From Planctomycetota bacterium (GTDB lineage: Bacteria > Planctomycetota > Phycisphaerae > Sedimentisphaerales > Anaerohalosphaeraceae), in assembly GCA_019456245.1 (NCBI GenBank), contig VRUF01000062.1:2336-12345 (forward strand): a DNA stretch of 10,010 nt, given 5' to 3'. The notes beneath the pieces were generated by a model, which worked only from the letters and a program-made list of their open reading frames with translations, was not told where the DNA came from and did no database searches. Positions 7,901 to 10,010 of the stretch are shown piece by piece (within the stretch, counting starts at the first letter, position 1; every line of letters starts with the position of its first letter). The translations under genes were made by a program, and so were the position numbers.

Positions 7901-8131
7901 TTATTGTAGTTTTTTCCTACAGCACACCAATATCACCGGGACCACAGCAATGATAGTAATAATCAAAATGATAATTAGATTTTTGACAATGACTGTTTCC
8001 GGCTGTGCTTGAATTGTCAAAGTTATGGGTTTGGATTCGACCTTGAACGGCCCTAGTACTTCGACAGATGCAGTGAATGTTCCTGATACTTTTTTGGGCC
8101 CACGCCACGTGAGCGAACATGTGCCGCCTCA
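7901..8131 (-). other. In-frame coding extension beyond a TGA: Ig-like segment plus C-terminal membrane anchor
   Basis: After the TGA at 8131-8129 the same frame stays open for 75 codons to a TAA at 7903-7901. It encodes a believable protein end: a beta-rich stretch with CSLTWRGP and GTFTASVEV, a hydrophobic segment of about 20 residues (443-462 if TGA counts as residue 392), then RKKLQ as a positive cytoplasmic tail. The extension fills the gap to the next gene, leaving 20 nt that hold only its ribosome binding site. This pattern fits one 467-residue type I membrane protein interrupted at one codon. The TGA could encode selenocysteine, could be a nonsense mutation, or could be a sequence error from TGG, TGC or TGT. 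Code-wide TGA reassignment is unlikely because no other coding frame here uses TGA internally. Confidence 0.75.
8102..8127 (-). other. Possible RNA hairpin just after the in-frame TGA
   Basis: Starting two nucleotides after the TGA, the transcript can form three pairs (G-U, C-G, G-C), a G-G mismatch, three pairs, an A-C mismatch and two more pairs around a loop UUCGCU. It was folded by eye. Its loop lacks a G in the first two positions and lies closer to the TGA than is usual for bacterial SECIS elements, so it is weak support for selenocysteine insertion. Confidence 0.25.
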
Positions 8132-9304
8132 GCCATACTCGAAAGTAAAACTACGGTCATATTCAGCTTCTTCGTTGGTTATCCGCAGTTTCGGGGCCGC
8201 TGCCCTGTTATTGTTCCGCGAAATGCTTATCTGCTCGCCAAGATTTCCCTTGAGTTCATACTTGAAAGCAAACTGGTTGTTCTTTTCATCAACCTTAAGC
8301 TTACAGATTACAGGTTCGCCAATTGCAAGATTCACCTCCTGATCTTCTGTAACATCGAAAAGCCCTTTCTTTTTACGAAATCCCTCGCCTTTTATTGACC
8401 ACTTGCCGGCCTTTTCGTCCTTTCGGTCGATAGCCCAGTGATGAATGCGGTATTTGCCAACCGGTAGTTTTCCAGTGCCTTTTTCCAGGGAGACATTTAA
8501 TAGACCGTTCTCCCCGCCGGCTGCGAACTCTTTTATTGATTCAGGCATCTTGATGGTACCGAACGTAACGTCCTGGGCTTTTGTAATCGTTATGCATGCT
8601 CCGTCCGGTGCTATCTCAGGACGATACAACTCGCCTTCGATCTCGATGAAATTGCCGGTGAAATTTGTGTCACGATCAGTTTTCTTTCCGATCCTTATTC
8701 TGTCGGACTTCCAGAAATTATTCGACTTGTCATTAAAGCTGCCGTTAGAATTTTGGTCGATCAGTACGCAGTGTTTTTTCTCTCCATCAATTGTTATGCC
8801 ACCTTCATACCAACCGCCTGAATAAGCATAAATACGTCTGCGTTTCTCGGGGCTGTAGAACTGGATATTCAGATGATATGTAACAGGCTCATCTTCGTAC
8901 TCGTAAATTATCTTTACCGGGCCGAAATCCGATCTTATATTATCGGTTTGATAAGCGGCGATTGGCGTTTCATCAGTAAGATCACCATCGCCATCTGAAT
9001 CGATATACAGGGAATTATAGGGGCTGTTTTTTTTCGACTTGTCAATGGCTATCAGCAGAAAGCCGTTGTTAACCATCGGGCTTTTCCATTTGCCAAAAAC
9101 CGGCTCTTCACTCTTAAACTCAGGAAGTTCAACGCCTTCAGGTTTGTTATCTATTAACTCAATCGTTTGAGAGCTAATGTCACCAACAATATCACGCGCC
9201 TGGCGAGCCGAATGATATTGGAGCCACTGCAAATCCTCAGCCGCGGCAAATTGTGCAATACAAGCAAATAACAGCAATATAAATGGAAATCTTTGTCTAA
9301 ACAT
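8129..9304 (-). CDS. Secreted planctomycete-type hypothetical protein with Asp/Gly calcium-like loops; ends at an in-frame TGA
   Basis: This is a 391-residue product as terminated by TGA. The start at 9304 is chosen because a signal peptide begins directly there (hydrophobic core, cleavage near AAA-ED) and AAAGGG lies 7 nt upstream; a TTG at 9346 would add 14 residues before the signal peptide. The mature part has an ELPEF...F..W..PM region, then DSDGDGDLTDE (102-112), which resembles the calcium-binding loop of EF-hand or dockerin motifs, and a second, weaker loop beginning DQNSNGSF (183). The rest is beta-rich with LPVGKYRIHHW near 280. I do not recognise a named family. It is the first gene of the operon, and the three CPD/thioredoxin-like proteins follow. 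The frame continues past the TGA to a membrane anchor (7901-8128), so the full product may be a 467-residue membrane-anchored protein. Confidence 0.85.
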   Translation of the reverse strand: MFRQRFPFILLLFACIAQFAAAEDLQWLQYHSARQARDIVGDISSQTIELIDNKPEGVELPEFKSEEPVFGKWKSPMVNNGFLLIAIDKSKKNSPYNSLYIDSDGDGDLTDETPIAAYQTDNIRSDFGPVKIIYEYEDEPVTYHLNIQFYSPEKRRRIYAYSGGWYEGGITIDGEKKHCVLIDQNSNGSFNDKSNNFWKSDRIRIGKKTDRDTNFTGNFIEIEGELYRPEIAPDGACITITKAQDVTFGTIKMPESIKEFAAGGENGLLNVSLEKGTGKLPVGKYRIHHWAIDRKDEKAGKWSIKGEGFRKKKGLFDVTEDQEVNLAIGEPVICKLKVDEKNNQFAFKYELKGNLGEQISISRNNNRAAAPKLRITNEEAEYDRSFTFEYG

Positions 9305-9311
9305 CTCTGAA

Positions 9312-9317
9312 CCCTTT
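9312..9317 (-). promoter_or_regulatory. Ribosome binding site deciding the start at 9304
   Basis: AAAGGG is seven bases upstream of the ATG at 9304. It supports this start over the TTG at 9346, which has no comparable purine-rich site upstream. Confidence 0.6.
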
Positions 9318-9480
9318 GAATTTATACCATTTGATAAACAGCCCAACCGACCACTGCTTTCTTACCCAGTTTAACACTAATTCGCAGATACAACTCGCAA
9401 CTATATATTAAGATGCTTCCAAAGGGAAAATGTTTCACACAAAATTGAGATTTTAAAATATTTATTCATTTACCTTTACT
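9318..9480. other. AT-rich intergenic region between divergent operon and GH32 remnant
   Basis: No coding sequence is supported here. It should contain the minus-strand operon promoter, but I found no convincing -35/-10 pair: a TATAAA at about 9321-9326 lies too near the ribosome binding site and lacks a good partner. The right end of this AT-rich stretch is where homology to the GH32 family begins, so a rearrangement or assembly join may lie near 9457-9484. Confidence 0.6.
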
Positions 9481-10010
9481 CAATGGAAATTCGCCGGAAA
9501 TATCGAGGGTGTCGATGGCGAATGCCCAAACTTTTTCCCGATGCAACAGAAATGGGTGTTGATACATTCGATGAATCCGCCGTCGTACGTTGTGGGCGAC
9601 TTTGATGCTAAGGAAATTCGGTTCCAGCATGAATCCAGTGGCGTGGTGGATTACGCCAGGCTATACGCAACCAATGCGTTTATGGACAAGGACGGACGCC
9701 GAATCATGGCCGGTCACATCCGCGGATTCAAACCCCACCGTGGTTGGAACGGATGCATGTCGTTGCCCCGTGTTCTGACGCTCGACAAGAACAAAACTCT
9801 CATCCAGACCCCGGCGCCTGAACTCAAGAAGCTGCGTGGTCAACATCGCCGGATTGAAAACCTTAACGTAGTCAGTGCAACCGAGCGCCTTGACGGAATT
9901 GAAGGCGACACCATGGAAATCGTGGCCGAGTTTGCACCGAGCAACGCTGCCGCCTTCGGACTCCAGGTCCGTTGTAGCGATGATGGTACGAAAGCACTCA
10001 CCATCCGCTA
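9481..10010 (+). pseudogene. 5'-truncated glycoside hydrolase family 32 gene (fructan/sucrose hydrolase type), continuing past the window
   Basis: The translated frame shows GH32 hallmarks in order: GECPNFF, whose Glu (codon at 9520-9522) matches the family's acid/base in the ECP motif; KWVLIHS; VVGDFD; DKDGRRIMAGHIRGF; GWNGCMSLPRVLTL; then ELKKLRG and the start of the C-terminal beta-sandwich (GDTMEIVAEF). The N-terminal half is absent, including the WMNDPNG nucleophile motif and the RDP stabiliser motif. Upstream the frame meets TAA at 9454-9456 with no start codon or ribosome binding site before family homology begins. The first in-frame ATG (9541) lies after the catalytic Glu, so a product from it would be inactive. 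The region looks richer in G+C than the operon. It is most likely a decayed gene or a rearrangement or assembly boundary. The family call is firm; pseudogene status is likely but depends on sequence beyond the window being correct. Confidence 0.75.

Noticed and set aside
7917..8120. A 67-codon minus-strand ORF in the gap between the first and second operon genes
   Set aside because: It is a different frame of the same DNA as the in-frame extension, starts inside the presumed hairpin, and has low-complexity His/Tyr/Cys content typical of a shadow. The +0 frame continuing from the upstream gene explains the region better.
8129..8131. Reassignment of TGA to a sense codon across the whole genome
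   Set aside because: No other coding frame in the window contains an internal TGA, Trp is encoded by TGG throughout, and only this single codon would be affected.
9321..9326. TATAAA on the minus strand as a -10 element for the operon
   Set aside because: It would place the transcript start within or next to the ribosome binding site, and there is no plausible -35 at 16-18 bases.
9430..9456. An ATG at 9430 with AAAGGG upstream, in the same frame as the GH32 remnant
   Set aside because: It reaches TAA after eight codons, before any GH32 homology, and the spacing is probably accidental.

Overview
The window most resembles a bacterial chromosome segment from the Planctomycetota, probably the Phycisphaerae. 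I infer this from protein style, not from a marker gene. The genes encode large secreted proteins of tandem carboxypeptidase-regulatory-like (CPD-like) beta-sandwich repeats ending in a thioredoxin-like domain, next to a secreted protein with calcium-loop-like Asp/Gly-rich motifs. Base composition is moderate and Trp is always TGG. No rRNA, tRNA, CRISPR array, transposase or phage gene was seen.

Layout. From about 9304 down to the left edge, everything lies on the minus strand and looks like one operon of four genes. In transcription order these are: (1) a secreted protein at 9304-8129, whose reading frame continues after an in-frame TGA to a TAA at 7901 and adds a C-terminal membrane anchor; (2) an 825-residue CPD-repeat/thioredoxin-like protein at 7880-5403; (3) a paralogue of 809 residues at 5398-2969; (4) a third paralogue from 2949 that stays open to the window edge (983 codons seen) and carries extra CPD repeats after its thioredoxin-like domain. 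Gaps are about 20, 4 and 19 nt. The junctions before genes 3 and 4 are near-identical in DNA, so the array arose by tandem duplication.

To the right, after an AT-rich gap, the plus strand holds the 3' part of a glycoside hydrolase family 32 (fructan/sucrose hydrolase) gene. It lacks its 5' half and its base composition looks richer in G+C.

How the genes may work together. All four operon products have N-terminal signal peptides, so they act outside the cytoplasm. The first may be membrane-anchored if the TGA is read through. The three paralogues share a thioredoxin-like domain whose CxxC active site is replaced by QRPS, with a Cys three residues later. They are therefore unlikely to be ordinary disulfide reductases, and a binding or scaffold role, or a different one-Cys chemistry, is more likely. 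I cannot assign a biological process from sequence alone. The most notable observations are the in-frame TGA followed by a clearly coding anchor, the conserved QRPSRHC substitution, and the fused architecture of the leftmost gene.
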